64,000 nt of DNA from Pseudomonas corrugata (GCF_001269905.1 NZ_LHVK01000014.1:372397-436396), one strand, 5' to 3'. Positions 10,380 to 20,185 are shown, counted from the stretch's first letter. Translations and numbers: made by a program. The notes: generated by a model from the sequence alone, not told the origin.

Positions 10380-11266
10380 GCCAGGCACCGCTGAATATCA
10401 AGACCTGGATGACCCTGGGCCGGGTCTCCAACCTGCCCACGGTGTGGACCAACACCCTGGCCGCCGCCCTGCTCGCCAGCAGCGCCGGAGCCCTGGCGCC
10501 GCCGTCGTCCCTGGTGTGGCTCCTGCTGCTGGCCGCCCTGTCGCTGCTGTACCTGGCCGGCATGTTGTTGAATGACCTGCTGGACGCCGACTGGGACCAA
10601 CAACACCATAACCCCCGCCCCATCACCCTGGGTCTGGTCAGCCGCCAGCAGGTGCGGTGGGCTACTGCATTGCTGCTGATGCTGGCTGCCGCGGCACTGC
10701 TGGGGCTGAGTCGGTTGATTGATCAACCGCACTGGATGCTGGGCAGCGCCATCCTGCTGGTGGGCTGCATCCTGGGCTACAACGTACTGCACAAGAAGTA
10801 CGCCCACAGCGTCTGGCTGATGGGCGCCTGCCGCTCGGCGCTCTACCTCACGGCGGCGGCCAGCCTGGCGATTCCGCCGGGGCCGATCTGGCTGTGCGCG
10901 ATTCTGCTCGGCGTCTACATCAGCGGCCTGACCTATCTGGCCCGCCAGGAACACCGTAATCAATTGCTCAGCCGCTTGCCCTTGCTGCTGATGCTAAGCC
11001 CGTTGGTGCTGGCGTTCTACTCCAATAGCCTCTGGTTCTGGCCGGTCATGCTGCTCTGGCTGGGATGGCTGGGCCGCAATTACTGGCGTCATCTGGCGAA
11101 CCCACGGCAACGGCAGGTACGTGCGTTTATCGGCGCCGGTCTGGCGGCCCTTCCATTGTTCGATGCCCTGGTGCTGGCCGTGGCTGACCAGCCATTGGGC
11201 AGCCTGGCCTGTGTCCTGGTGTTTTTCCTGCTCCCACACTTCCAACGCTGGATCAAACCGACATGA
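10376..11266 (+). CDS. eboC: EboC, UbiA-family membrane prenyltransferase-like protein
   Basis: 296-residue polytopic protein of the UbiA superfamily. The first Asp-rich motif is clear (NDLLDADWDQQHHNPRPI, about residues 65-82). The second, canonical in UbiA enzymes, is replaced by TYLARQEHRNQ, the form I associate with EboC. About eight hydrophobic helices follow. Its start ATG overlaps the eboD stop, and its own end overlaps eboA, so translation is coupled. By family it would transfer or handle an isoprenoid at the inner membrane. The substrate is not established by sequence. Confidence 0.88.
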   Translation: MSQAPLNIKTWMTLGRVSNLPTVWTNTLAAALLASSAGALAPPSSLVWLLLLAALSLLYLAGMLLNDLLDADWDQQHHNPRPITLGLVSRQQVRWATALLLMLAAAALLGLSRLIDQPHWMLGSAILLVGCILGYNVLHKKYAHSVWLMGACRSALYLTAAASLAIPPGPIWLCAILLGVYISGLTYLARQEHRNQLLSRLPLLLMLSPLVLAFYSNSLWFWPVMLLWLGWLGRNYWRHLANPRQRQVRAFIGAGLAALPLFDALVLAVADQPLGSLACVLVFFLLPHFQRWIKPT

Positions 11267-12036
11267 ACACGGACGTTACCGCGCCGGCATCGACGGCCCT
11301 TGAAATGCGTCAAGATTGCCTCGCTGAACATCGCCAGTTGCTCACTCAGCAACTCGACGATGCCGCACGACAATGGTGGAATCAGGCGCAGGAGCAGCTT
11401 GCCCAACGCCCGGACGCGACGACCACGGCGCTGTTGAGCAGCCAGTGCAAGCGTCATCTCAAGGAACATGCACTGCCCGGCAAGGCCGACTGGAGCACCG
11501 TGCAGCTCACCCGGGCTTTGCTGCTGGCCCAGGTGCTGGAGCAACAGTGCGCCGCCGAGCAGTCGCCCTTGCTCCGCCAGTTGTTCCTGTGGGGCGACGA
11601 CCAGGAAAAGATCGCGCTCTTGAAAGCCCTCGATTGGCTCGACAGCCAGGGGGCATGCGTAGAACTTGCCTTGCAAGCCGGGCGCACCAGTAACAGCCAG
11701 GTGTTTGCCGCTCTCGCCCTGGACACCTTCTATCCGTCACGTCACTACGACGACCGAGCCTTCCATCAACTGGTGTTGAAGGCGCTGGGCATGGGACTCG
11801 ATGTGCGGCGCCTGCTCGGCCTGACACAACGGCGCAACGTCAGTCTCAACCAATTGGCCCTCGACCTGCTGGCCGAACAGCTTGCCGCCGAGCGGACGGT
11901 GTCCGCCGGGATGCCCCGCATCATCGACTTCGACCTGCTCAGCCCGGCGCAACGCCAGCGCCTGGTCGGCCTGGGCCAGCAGCAACGCCTGCCACCGGAG
12001 TGGCACGACGACCTGGCCCACATCTCACTGAACTGA
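11263..12036 (+). CDS. eboA: EboA-domain protein
   Basis: 257-residue soluble, helical, Leu/Ala/Gln-rich protein. It matches the EboA pattern I know: WGDDQEKIALLKALDWL in the middle, then a conserved block around YPSRHYDDRAFHQLVLKAL and LLGLTQRRNVSLNQLALD near residues 155-200. No catalytic motif is recognisable. It overlaps eboC by ATGA and precedes eboB by 38 bases. Its function is undefined; genetic work on the cyanobacterial ebo cluster links it to moving a precursor to the periplasm. Confidence 0.82.
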   Translation: MNTDVTAPASTALEMRQDCLAEHRQLLTQQLDDAARQWWNQAQEQLAQRPDATTTALLSSQCKRHLKEHALPGKADWSTVQLTRALLLAQVLEQQCAAEQSPLLRQLFLWGDDQEKIALLKALDWLDSQGACVELALQAGRTSNSQVFAALALDTFYPSRHYDDRAFHQLVLKALGMGLDVRRLLGLTQRRNVSLNQLALDLLAEQLAAERTVSAGMPRIIDFDLLSPAQRQRLVGLGQQQRLPPEWHDDLAHISLN

Positions 12037-12074
12037 TGCTCAACGGTTCCCTGCATTCTTGACGAGGACTCACC

Positions 12075-12959
12075 ATGCCCAAGTACTTCGATCCGCACAT
12101 TCATATGGTCAGCCGCACCACCGATGACTACCAGAACATGGCGGCCGCCGGCATCACCGGGGTCATCGAGCCGGCCTTCTGGCAGGGCCAGGCCAGGACC
12201 AGTGTCGGCAGTTTCATCGACTACTTCGACACCCTGCTGGGCTGGGAACGCTTTCGCGCCAGCATGTTCGGCATCCACCACTTCTGCACCATCGGCCTCA
12301 ATCCCAAGGAAGCCAATGACCTGTCGATCGCCAACGAAGTGCTGGAGATCCTGCCGCGCTACCTGATGAAAGACGGCGTGGTCGCGGTCGGTGAAATCGG
12401 CTATGACGACATCACGCCGGAAGAGGATCGCTTCCTCGCCGCACAACTGGAACTGGCCCGCCAGCTCAATCTGCCGGTACTGGTGCACACCCCGCATCGC
12501 GACAAGATCGGTGGTACCAAGCGAACCCTGGCTGTCATTCGTGAAGTCGGGATTGCCGAGCACCTGGTGATCATCGACCACCTCAACGAGTTGACCCTGC
12601 CCCTGGTGCTGGATACCGACTGCTGGCGCGGCCATTCCATCTACCCCAATACCAAGATGTCGGAACAACGCATGGTCGCCCTGCTGCAGCAGTACGGCAC
12701 CGAGAAAATGGTGGTCAACAGCGCCGCCGACTGGGGCATCAGCGACCCGCTGAAGGTGCCGAAAACCGGCCAGGCCATGTTGGCGGCCGGCTTCAGTGAA
12801 ACGCAAGTCGAGCAGGTGCTGTTCCACAACCCGGTGGACTTCTTTGCCCAGAGCGGCCAATTGGACAAGGCCCTGGTCAGCACCCCGTTGCCCATCGACC
12901 AGCGTCGGCAGTGGCAGGAAAACTCCGCTCTGCGCGGCCAGGAACCGGTGATCAAATGA
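12075..12959 (+). CDS. eboB: EboB, TatD-like metal-dependent hydrolase
   Basis: 294-residue amidohydrolase-fold protein. Metal-binding motifs occur in order: DPHIHM (7-12), GEIGYD (about 111), VHTPH (about 138) and NSAADWG (about 214-220). These match TatD-like hydrolases, but the overall sequence follows the EboB subgroup. GAGGA precedes the start. The last codons overlap eboE as ATGA. Predicted cytosolic; no signal peptide. The substrate is unknown. Confidence 0.87.
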   Translation: MPKYFDPHIHMVSRTTDDYQNMAAAGITGVIEPAFWQGQARTSVGSFIDYFDTLLGWERFRASMFGIHHFCTIGLNPKEANDLSIANEVLEILPRYLMKDGVVAVGEIGYDDITPEEDRFLAAQLELARQLNLPVLVHTPHRDKIGGTKRTLAVIREVGIAEHLVIIDHLNELTLPLVLDTDCWRGHSIYPNTKMSEQRMVALLQQYGTEKMVVNSAADWGISDPLKVPKTGQAMLAAGFSETQVEQVLFHNPVDFFAQSGQLDKALVSTPLPIDQRRQWQENSALRGQEPVIK

Positions 12960-14185
12960 ACGCCGACACCGGTTGGCAGCCCGCGCAGGTCGGCTATTGC
13001 AGCAACGTGCACCCGACCCGGGACCTGGCCGGGCTGCGGTCTTCCATCGAGCAGCATTTCAAGGGTGTGCGCACGTTGCGCAGGCTCGACGAACAGGACA
13101 GCGGCCTGTGGATCAGCGCTCTCGCCGCCGCCGAACTGCAACAAGCGTCGGCGCGCATGGACTTTCTGAACCTGCTGCGATGCAGCGGGCTGCGCCTGAC
13201 CTCGCTCAACGGTTTTCCCTATGGCCAGTTTCATCACGCCGCGGTGAAGGCCGAGGTCTACCTGCCCAATTGGGCCGACCCGAAGCGGCTGGTGTACAGC
13301 CTGAACCTGGCGAGGATCCTTGCCGAAGCCTTGCCGGCGGACTGCTGCCAGGGGGTAATTTCCACCGTGCCACTGGGGTACACCGCCCACTGGAACGCAA
13401 TCTTGCACCGGCGCGCCGAGCATCAGTTGCGCCAACTCACGGCCTCGCTGCACAGGCTGCATCAGGAGACCGGCAAGAAGATCGTGTTCTGCCTGGAGAT
13501 GGAACCGGACTGTGTGCTGGAACACACCGACCAGGCCATCGCCTTCTTCCACCGCCTGCAGGCCAGCGATCCGCACCATGATCATCTGGCGCTGTGTTTT
13601 GACGTGTGCCACCAGGCCGTGGTCTTCGAGGACTGTTATCAGTCACTGGATAAGCTGCGCCAGGCGCGGGTGCCCGTGGGCAAGATCCAGCTGTCCAACG
13701 CCTTGATCTGCCAACTGCCCCAGGATGTCGAGCGCCGCGAACAGGTCCTCAAGACCCTGGGCGATTTTGCCGAAGCCACCTACCTGCATCAGGTGAAAGC
13801 CCGCGACGGGCAGGATCGTCTATCGGCCTGGGCAGACCTCCCCGCCGCCCTCGACGAATGCGCGAGGAACCCCGGGCAACACCCCGAGTTGCGGATCCAT
13901 TTCCACGTTCCGCTGTTCAGCGAGCACTTGCTGCTGCCTGAACTCAGCGGCAGCCAGATCGCCCTGGCACAGACCTTCGATTTTCTCGCCGGCCACGAGG
14001 ATTTCCGTCCGGTACTGGAAGTGGAAACCTACAGCTGGGGCGTCCTGCCCGAGCAGATGCGACCCACCACCGCCCATGCCCAGCTCCAGGGTATCGCCAG
14101 GGAACTGCGCTGGGTCGAAGAGCAACTGCGCCAACGGCAACTGCTGCAACCCCAAGCGCCGGAGGCGTATGCCAATGCCCGCTGA
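12956..14185 (+). CDS. eboE: EboE, sugar-isomerase-like TIM-barrel metabolite-traffic protein
   Basis: 409-residue TIM-barrel protein of the xylose-isomerase-like/AP-endonuclease-2 fold. Likely metal ligands are Glu in FCLEMEPD (about residue 180), Asp/His in CFDVCH (about 219-224), His in RIHFHVP (about 313) and Glu in VLEVETYSWG (about 355). The start MNADTGWQPAQVGY overlaps the eboB stop; the upstream frame extension is a shadow. It is fifth of six ebo genes in a tightly coupled order. Confidence 0.87.
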   Translation: MNADTGWQPAQVGYCSNVHPTRDLAGLRSSIEQHFKGVRTLRRLDEQDSGLWISALAAAELQQASARMDFLNLLRCSGLRLTSLNGFPYGQFHHAAVKAEVYLPNWADPKRLVYSLNLARILAEALPADCCQGVISTVPLGYTAHWNAILHRRAEHQLRQLTASLHRLHQETGKKIVFCLEMEPDCVLEHTDQAIAFFHRLQASDPHHDHLALCFDVCHQAVVFEDCYQSLDKLRQARVPVGKIQLSNALICQLPQDVERREQVLKTLGDFAEATYLHQVKARDGQDRLSAWADLPAALDECARNPGQHPELRIHFHVPLFSEHLLLPELSGSQIALAQTFDFLAGHEDFRPVLEVETYSWGVLPEQMRPTTAHAQLQGIARELRWVEEQLRQRQLLQPQAPEAYANAR

Positions 14186-15629
14186 GCGCCCGCGCCAACC
14201 GCTGCTGCTGATCAACGTGGTAGGGCTGACCCCGGCGCTGCTGGGCGCGTCGACGCCACACATCAATGCCCTGCTGAAGACGGCCAAGATGGCGACCCTG
14301 CAACCGGTGTTCCCGGCCGTCACCTCGTCGGTGCAAGCCTCGATCCTCACCGGGCTTGCACCCTCTGAACACGGCATTGTCGGCAACGGCTGGTATTTTC
14401 GCGACCAGGCCGAAGTACGTTTCTGGCTGCAGCCCAACGCCCTGATCCAGGGTGAAAAGGTCTGGCACGCGCTCAAGCGCCGGCTGCCGGGGTTTCGCTG
14501 CAGCCAGTTGTTCTGGTGGTACAACATGTACGCGGACGTGGACGCCGCCATCACCCCGCGCCCGCACTATCCCGCCGATGGTCGCAAGATGTTCGGCCTG
14601 TATTCGGCACCGCCCACGTTGCATGAACGTATCGAACAGCAGATCGGCGAGTTCCCCTTCCCAGCCTTCTGGGGACCGGCCGCCGGCATCGCGTCGAGCC
14701 GCTGGATCGTCGACTGTGCCATCGCCGAATTCGCCATCAACCGTCCCGACCTGCAGTTGATCTACCTGCCTCACCTGGACTACAGCCTGCAACGCCTGGG
14801 CCCTGATCATCCGTCGATTGCCGGGGAAGTGCGTGCCATCGACAGTGAGGTGGGTCGTCTGCTGGACTTTGCCCAGGCGCAAGGCGCAGCGGTGATGTTG
14901 CTCTCCGAATACGGCATCGAGGCTGTCCGCCAATCGGTGTCCATCAACCGCTTGTTGCGCTCGGAAGGGTTATTGCAGGTCCGGCAATCCCTGAGCTGGG
15001 AACTGCTCGACCCCGGCGCCAGTGCCGCGTTCGCCGTCGCCGATCATCAGATCGCCCATGTCTATGTGAAACAGGCGCAGGACATTCCTCGGGTCAAGGC
15101 GCTGCTGCTGCGCCAACCCGGCATCGAGCAGGTGCTGGATAAAGCCGAACAACGGGCCTGGCATCTGGACCATCCGCGCAGCGGTGAGCTGGTGGTCGTG
15201 GCCGAGCCGGGGCATTGGTTCGATTATTACTACTGGTTCGACGACCGCAAGGCGCCTGACTTTGCCCGCACCGTGGACATCCACCGCAAGCCGGGCTACG
15301 ACCCGCTGGAGCTGTTCATCGACCCGGCCATTCGTTTCCCAAAACTGAAAGTGGCGCGGCGCCTGCTGCAGAAGAAGCTCGGTTTTCGCTACTACATGGA
15401 CCTGATTCCACTGGACACCGGACTGGTTCGCGGCAGCCATGGACGCCTGCCCGACAGCGAGCTCAACGGCCCGCTGCTCATCACCAATTGTGATCTGCCA
15501 TTGCCCCAGCAGCTTGCGGCCACGGCGGTGAAACAACTGCTCCTGGAACACTTCCTGGGGCGCCCTCACACCGACACGGCCAATGCCAAGGAGCTTCCAT
15601 GCGGCGAGCCATTTCCATCACAGTTCTGA
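14175..15629 (+). CDS. eboF: EboF, alkaline-phosphatase/nucleotide-pyrophosphatase-fold protein
   Basis: 484-residue member of the type I phosphodiesterase/nucleotide pyrophosphatase superfamily. The nucleophile Thr lies in FPAVTSSVQASILTG (about residue 50), and the His/Asp metal motif in PHLDYSLQRLGPDHP. The usual S-D-H-G metal motif is replaced by SEYGIE near residue 245, so the second metal site looks altered. GGAGG lies nine bases before ATG 14175, making it better than ATG 14169. The start overlaps eboE and the end overlaps the next gene by 31 bases. No signal peptide is visible. Confidence 0.85.
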   Translation: MPAERPRQPLLLINVVGLTPALLGASTPHINALLKTAKMATLQPVFPAVTSSVQASILTGLAPSEHGIVGNGWYFRDQAEVRFWLQPNALIQGEKVWHALKRRLPGFRCSQLFWWYNMYADVDAAITPRPHYPADGRKMFGLYSAPPTLHERIEQQIGEFPFPAFWGPAAGIASSRWIVDCAIAEFAINRPDLQLIYLPHLDYSLQRLGPDHPSIAGEVRAIDSEVGRLLDFAQAQGAAVMLLSEYGIEAVRQSVSINRLLRSEGLLQVRQSLSWELLDPGASAAFAVADHQIAHVYVKQAQDIPRVKALLLRQPGIEQVLDKAEQRAWHLDHPRSGELVVVAEPGHWFDYYYWFDDRKAPDFARTVDIHRKPGYDPLELFIDPAIRFPKLKVARRLLQKKLGFRYYMDLIPLDTGLVRGSHGRLPDSELNGPLLITNCDLPLPQQLAATAVKQLLLEHFLGRPHTDTANAKELPCGEPFPSQF

Positions 15630-16738
15630 GTGCCCTGGCCGGTTTGGCCCAGGCCGAGAACACCGGCCCCTTCAACTGCGACAAATTCCTGCAGTTCGGA
15701 ACGAACGTCGACCAGACCCGATCCGCGTTCAACACCAGTCCCGAAAACATGGCCTGGAACTGGTTCGTCTGTTTGAACCAGTCCGACGCCAACGGCTACA
15801 ACCGTCAGTGGGAGTTGTTCAAACCTTCCGATCAGGTCTATCTGGCCAATGGCGCCAACCCCGGCTCGTATTACAGCCGCATGAAACTACCGGATGAGGT
15901 GATCAGGCAAGCCCGAGCCCTGGGGCTGAACTCGAATCGTCTGCTGCATAACCTCAACGCCGTGCAGCAGGTCGACGGCCTGAGCCTGGAAATGGGTGGC
16001 AAAGCCGTGCCTGAGGCACAAAAAGGTCACGTCGTGCGCTTTCAACTGCTGATGGGCCAGGACACCTACGACTACATCGTCAAAAACAACGTCTACAACG
16101 TGGATGGTCAAGCGGCCCTGACGAGCAACCTGAACTTTCCGGCCACGGCCTGGGAGTTGAAAGCCTCCTGGCTGTGGATCGGCACGGACGCGAACTACAA
16201 GACGCAGCTGGAAAAAGATGGCTACTACGTGGCCCAGGCCTACTACGCCGTGGGCTCCAGTTATCAGGTCGGTTATGCGGCGTTGAGTGGTTTGCATGTC
16301 GTCAACAAGCTGGACGCCAACTGGGTCTGGACCACCTTCGAAAACATCAATAACCACAAGTACACCGTGACCAAGGGCAAGCCACCCAAGCCGATGACAA
16401 ACCTCACCGGGCCGACACCGGATGCCATACCGGTCAATGCCCGGTTCCAGGCCAGTAACCCGGCGCTGTCGAAGTACGAGCTGATCGGCGTGGAATTCCA
16501 ACCGATTACCCAGGTCCTGGCGAACTCGCAGCTGGAATCGGCATTCCAGGACTCATCGTCCTGCCTGGCCTGCCACAGCACCGCCGCCTACTCGAAGAAC
16601 GACGGCTACTTCAATTTCGCCATCCCGAGCTCAGGGGGCCTCACCTACCCCACTGCACCGCTGCCGGACAAAGCCTTCAACGGCTACAACAAGCTGGATT
16701 TTGTCTGGTCGCTGAAACGCGCCCAGTGGAAACGCTAA
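15599..16738 (+). CDS. Exported protein with one CXXCH motif, copy A (unknown function)
   Basis: 379 residues with a cleavable signal peptide (about 1-19, ending LAQA). A single haem-attachment-type motif CLACH lies near residue 321, in SSSCLACHSTAAY. A W/Y-rich core contains YDYIVKNNVYN and GLHVVNKLDANWVWTTFENI. These same blocks recur in the gene at 20233-21525, so the two are paralogues. No distal Met ligand is obvious, so a mono-haem cytochrome-c-like role is inference. AAGGAG precedes the start, which lies inside the end of eboF, placing it in the ebo operon. I do not recognise a characterised family. Confidence 0.85.
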   Translation: MRRAISITVLSALAGLAQAENTGPFNCDKFLQFGTNVDQTRSAFNTSPENMAWNWFVCLNQSDANGYNRQWELFKPSDQVYLANGANPGSYYSRMKLPDEVIRQARALGLNSNRLLHNLNAVQQVDGLSLEMGGKAVPEAQKGHVVRFQLLMGQDTYDYIVKNNVYNVDGQAALTSNLNFPATAWELKASWLWIGTDANYKTQLEKDGYYVAQAYYAVGSSYQVGYAALSGLHVVNKLDANWVWTTFENINNHKYTVTKGKPPKPMTNLTGPTPDAIPVNARFQASNPALSKYELIGVEFQPITQVLANSQLESAFQDSSSCLACHSTAAYSKNDGYFNFAIPSSGGLTYPTAPLPDKAFNGYNKLDFVWSLKRAQWKR

Positions 16739-16750
16739 GGAGAGCACGAC

Positions 16751-19132
16751 ATGAGCGTATTGAATTTCCCCCGCATCTACCTCAACGGCGAGATGTTCTG
16801 GAATCCGCCGACGGCCAACAACAACGATATGTTCCCGCTGTATGACGCAGTAAACATGGACATCAACTGGCCGTTCATGCAGCACTTCGGCATCGACAAC
16901 AACAACGCCCCCGACACACTGATGCCATGGACCCTCTCGACGCAGCACATGGCTAACATGCCGACCTATGTGCAGCAGGTGCCCGGCAATATCAATCCAA
17001 AGCATGACCCCTACATGCCCGCCGAATGGGATCTGTTCGGCGACAACGGTTGCGGCCTGGTGAACTACGGGAAAACCACCTCGACCGTCATCGGCGGCGA
17101 ATTGCAGGCCAATACCTACATCGACCATGATTCGCTGGTCGGCAAGCCATACCAACTGCTCGGCAGCCCCCTGGGCAGCTCTGCCCCGACTCCGGCGCGC
17201 TTCGTGGACATCAGTCCATGGCAGAACACGTTCACGGCGTTGTATTTCGACAAACTGGTGCTGGGGGACGGGTCCTGCGGCCTGACGCTGAACCGCAAGT
17301 ACCGGATGATGGACCGCTTCCTGAACTTCAGTTGGGGCGCCCTGGGTGGGCTGGTGAATGTCAGCACCACCTGGCAGACCTGCTTCCCCAAGGAGAATCT
17401 GGAATGGCTGATCGGCAACTCATCCCTGCTGAACAACCTCCAGCAGCAGATGAAGCAGCAAGGGGCGCAGGGCCTGATGTTCCGGTTTTCCGCCTACCTG
17501 ACCTGCTACGACAAGAACGGGATATTCAACGATTACCCGCAGCGCCTCAACACCCGTTCCAACAACCCGGAAGTCATGGCGCATGTGCGCGAGCTGTACA
17601 AGAAGGGCTTGGACAACGTCAACCAGATTTTCTTCAACCCCGCCTACAGCCGCACCTCGGCGGTGCTGGGCCTGTGGTTCGCCAACGAATACCCCACCGC
17701 CCCCGCCGGGCTGCGCCTGGTGCCCAACCAGCCAGTGACGATGACTCAACCGGGGCAGGATGATCAAAGTGCGAGTTTGGGGGTGATCTCGGCGCAGTTC
17801 ACCGGCAACGTCCTGTCACTGGACCTGAGCAACACGTTTCCATGCTATCCGGTGAACCCCGACGCCGACATCCTCGTTCCAGAGAAATTCAACTCCGGCA
17901 GCTACCTGCTGGGCGTCCGCCAGCAAGGGCGATTCACCGCAGCGGCCGGCTTCGGTTTCGAGCAATACCAGCAATCGGCCTTCGAAAAACGTTCGGGCAT
18001 CCTCGACCTCGTCCTCAGCTCCAATGCCAAGGGAGTACTGCAATCCGGCCCCCTACTCCTGCAACAGCGCAACGCGGCCCCAACCCCTTCGATAATGGCC
18101 GCCCATCAGCAACAGTGGACCGCCGAAGTGATCGAGAGCGGCAGCTTCATCGACGTCGGTGAGCGCAAGATAATGAGCATCATGGTGCAGAAAAATGGTC
18201 AGCCAGCCGCCAACACCACGTTGTATGTAGCGGAGTATGGCAATCCCTTCATGGTCACCAGCAGCAACTATTACCTGGCATTCAGCAACGCAGCCGACTT
18301 CACCCTGTTCTACGACAACCCGACGGACCGCAGCAAGAACACGGCCAATCTGCCGCAGTTCACCGATGCGGCTACGGTCGACCTCTATCGCAGCACCGGC
18401 AGCGGTCGTCGGCTGACCGATCTGCAAGACGTGTCCGACCCCGTGGGCTGCCCGGTCTTGTATCAAGACTTCCTCAAACATTCCGGCACACCGGTCGCCG
18501 TCGACCTGCGCCCCTGCCTGGTTCTCGATAAGGGTCGCACTGGCACCGGTACACTGCAGGACAAAAAGGCCAGCAGCATCAGTTACTCCTACGCCGTCAT
18601 CACCACCAACGCCCAAGGCATCGCCCAGATAGGCTACCGGGCAGTGGCGCCGGGCTTCCCCACCCTGCGCTTCTTCGTGCAGGAGAACGGCAAAAATCCG
18701 GTCATTCCCTTCAGCTTCCCGATCACCCAGACCTTCGTCGACTTCCTTGCGCCGATACGGGTCCTGCCCGTGGACATGAAGTTGCAAGAGGACTTCATCA
18801 GCGCCTGGAATGGCATGTGTACCTCCACGGACGCCCCGGAAAAGATATGGAACACGTTCATCTTTCCAAAGGTCCTGCAAACCTTCTATTACCTGTACCC
18901 CATCATGAACAAGTACATGCCGCTCGATTCCCGCACGCGCGTAGAGGGCGCCGTCGATCAGTTGATCATATTGATCAGCAAGGAGAACCAGGATGAGAGC
19001 ACCCTGGCGATGCCCATCACCCGCGACCTGTCACAAAGCCGCCGCGCCGTACTGGAGCTGTGGGCCAAACGCCTGGTGAAGCTCAACTTTCCGCCCAAGA
19101 CTCTCAGCATGAGTGACTACAACGGCCTTTGA
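16751..19132 (+). CDS. Large protein without signal peptide, copy A (unknown function)
   Basis: 793 residues beginning MSVLNFPRIYLNGEMFW. No signal peptide or membrane helix is seen. The sequence is Asn/Tyr/Phe-rich and looks beta-rich. It shares its start, a VGKPYQLLGS block and a C-terminal block (YPIMNKYMPLDSRTR, then LAMPITRDLSQSRRAVLELW) with the protein at 21529-23340. AAGGAGAG precedes the start, 12 bases after the CXXCH protein. The pairing with that exported protein is kept in both copies, suggesting a functional couple. I recognise no catalytic motif. Confidence 0.85.
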   Translation: MSVLNFPRIYLNGEMFWNPPTANNNDMFPLYDAVNMDINWPFMQHFGIDNNNAPDTLMPWTLSTQHMANMPTYVQQVPGNINPKHDPYMPAEWDLFGDNGCGLVNYGKTTSTVIGGELQANTYIDHDSLVGKPYQLLGSPLGSSAPTPARFVDISPWQNTFTALYFDKLVLGDGSCGLTLNRKYRMMDRFLNFSWGALGGLVNVSTTWQTCFPKENLEWLIGNSSLLNNLQQQMKQQGAQGLMFRFSAYLTCYDKNGIFNDYPQRLNTRSNNPEVMAHVRELYKKGLDNVNQIFFNPAYSRTSAVLGLWFANEYPTAPAGLRLVPNQPVTMTQPGQDDQSASLGVISAQFTGNVLSLDLSNTFPCYPVNPDADILVPEKFNSGSYLLGVRQQGRFTAAAGFGFEQYQQSAFEKRSGILDLVLSSNAKGVLQSGPLLLQQRNAAPTPSIMAAHQQQWTAEVIESGSFIDVGERKIMSIMVQKNGQPAANTTLYVAEYGNPFMVTSSNYYLAFSNAADFTLFYDNPTDRSKNTANLPQFTDAATVDLYRSTGSGRRLTDLQDVSDPVGCPVLYQDFLKHSGTPVAVDLRPCLVLDKGRTGTGTLQDKKASSISYSYAVITTNAQGIAQIGYRAVAPGFPTLRFFVQENGKNPVIPFSFPITQTFVDFLAPIRVLPVDMKLQEDFISAWNGMCTSTDAPEKIWNTFIFPKVLQTFYYLYPIMNKYMPLDSRTRVEGAVDQLIILISKENQDESTLAMPITRDLSQSRRAVLELWAKRLVKLNFPPKTLSMSDYNGL

Positions 19133-19194
19133 CAATTTCACCCAGGATCACCGGGTGGCAAGCCCGCCACCCGGCACTTCACAGGAGTGTCGAT

Positions 19195-20115
19195 ATGAAA
19201 GCCAGCATTTTGAGCCGACTGTTGCTACTGATCCTGTTGTTCAGTCCGGGGCTTTTTGCCCAGGACAGCGGTGCGGTTTACTTCACCATGGGGGTGCATA
19301 ACACCGAAGGCTGTAACGAACAGAACGGCAACTGCATCGCCAAACGCGCACCGGGCGACCCTTCCGATCCGTTTTTCCCGGCGTTCTGGATCAGCGACTG
19401 GACCATGTACCGAGTGATGCACAACTACGAGAAGAACCCGCCGCCCTATAGCAACCCACCCACCACCCTCGTTCCGGCGGACTACACCGTCTCCCGGGGC
19501 ACCAGCTACTACGACACTACTTACATCCCGCCGGATGGTGACGGCTTCGGCGCGATGATGGAGCACTACGAGAAATACTGCCTGCCGATCTTCCCGATCA
19601 AGAACAACAACTACACCTGCTCCTTCGTGTCCCTGGGCAACAAGGCGTACTTCCTGACCTATCCGCAGGATCGCCCCAAGGACATGCCAGCCTGCTGCAT
19701 GTTCTCGCCGATGAACCATCCGCCGCGGCAGGATTTCATCCAGCACCTGCCCTACAGCGCCGCGCGCAGCCAGAACCTCAATGGCAGCGTGCAGGCCTAT
19801 GCCCTGGACCTCGACTCACCGCAGGGGCCGATCCTGTTCGGCTACGCCTTTTACAAGCAGATGTCGGGACAACCGCCCTACCGGCATCCGCAGTCGTTCT
19901 ATTTTTCCGGTGACGCCAGCGTCGCCAATGCGCCCATCGTCAGCCAGAACTACACCAACTTCCGCATCGCCAAGCCCGACCCGGCCCAGACCTGGGCACA
20001 GGTGGCTGCCATGTGCCCATCGAATCCGCCGCCCTGCCAGTTGTTCGAGCCCCCGGCTTCGCAGAGCAACGGCCAGAAGGCGCAGTGGAACAGGCTGATG
20101 CAGCGCAGGCCCTGA
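19195..20115 (+). CDS. Exported Cys-containing protein (unknown function)
   Basis: 306 residues with a Sec signal peptide (hydrophobic 6-20, ending LFAQ). The mature part contains about eight cysteines, including NTEGCNEQNGNCIAKR and PACCMF, compatible with disulfides in the periplasm. It has many Pro/Tyr and no haem motif. CAGGAG precedes ATG 19195; the frame is open further upstream, but that part overlaps the previous gene's end. It lies between the two duplicated gene pairs. I do not recognise the family. Confidence 0.82.
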   Translation: MKASILSRLLLLILLFSPGLFAQDSGAVYFTMGVHNTEGCNEQNGNCIAKRAPGDPSDPFFPAFWISDWTMYRVMHNYEKNPPPYSNPPTTLVPADYTVSRGTSYYDTTYIPPDGDGFGAMMEHYEKYCLPIFPIKNNNYTCSFVSLGNKAYFLTYPQDRPKDMPACCMFSPMNHPPRQDFIQHLPYSAARSQNLNGSVQAYALDLDSPQGPILFGYAFYKQMSGQPPYRHPQSFYFSGDASVANAPIVSQNYTNFRIAKPDPAQTWAQVAAMCPSNPPPCQLFEPPASQSNGQKAQWNRLMQRRP

Positions 20116-20155
20116 AAACTCACAAGGATATGCAAGGGGTATGCGGCAAGGAGAC

Positions 20156-20185
20156 TGTGGCGAGGGCGCTTGCTCCCTTGCCACA
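20156..20185. other. Stem-loop inside the operon between unknown-protein genes
   Basis: TGTGGCGAGGG (20156-20166) pairs with CCCTTGCCACA (20175-20185) with one G-T, around a short loop. It lies in the 117-base gap before the second CXXCH gene. No T-run follows, so partial termination or 3'-end protection is more likely than a full stop. Confidence 0.5.
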
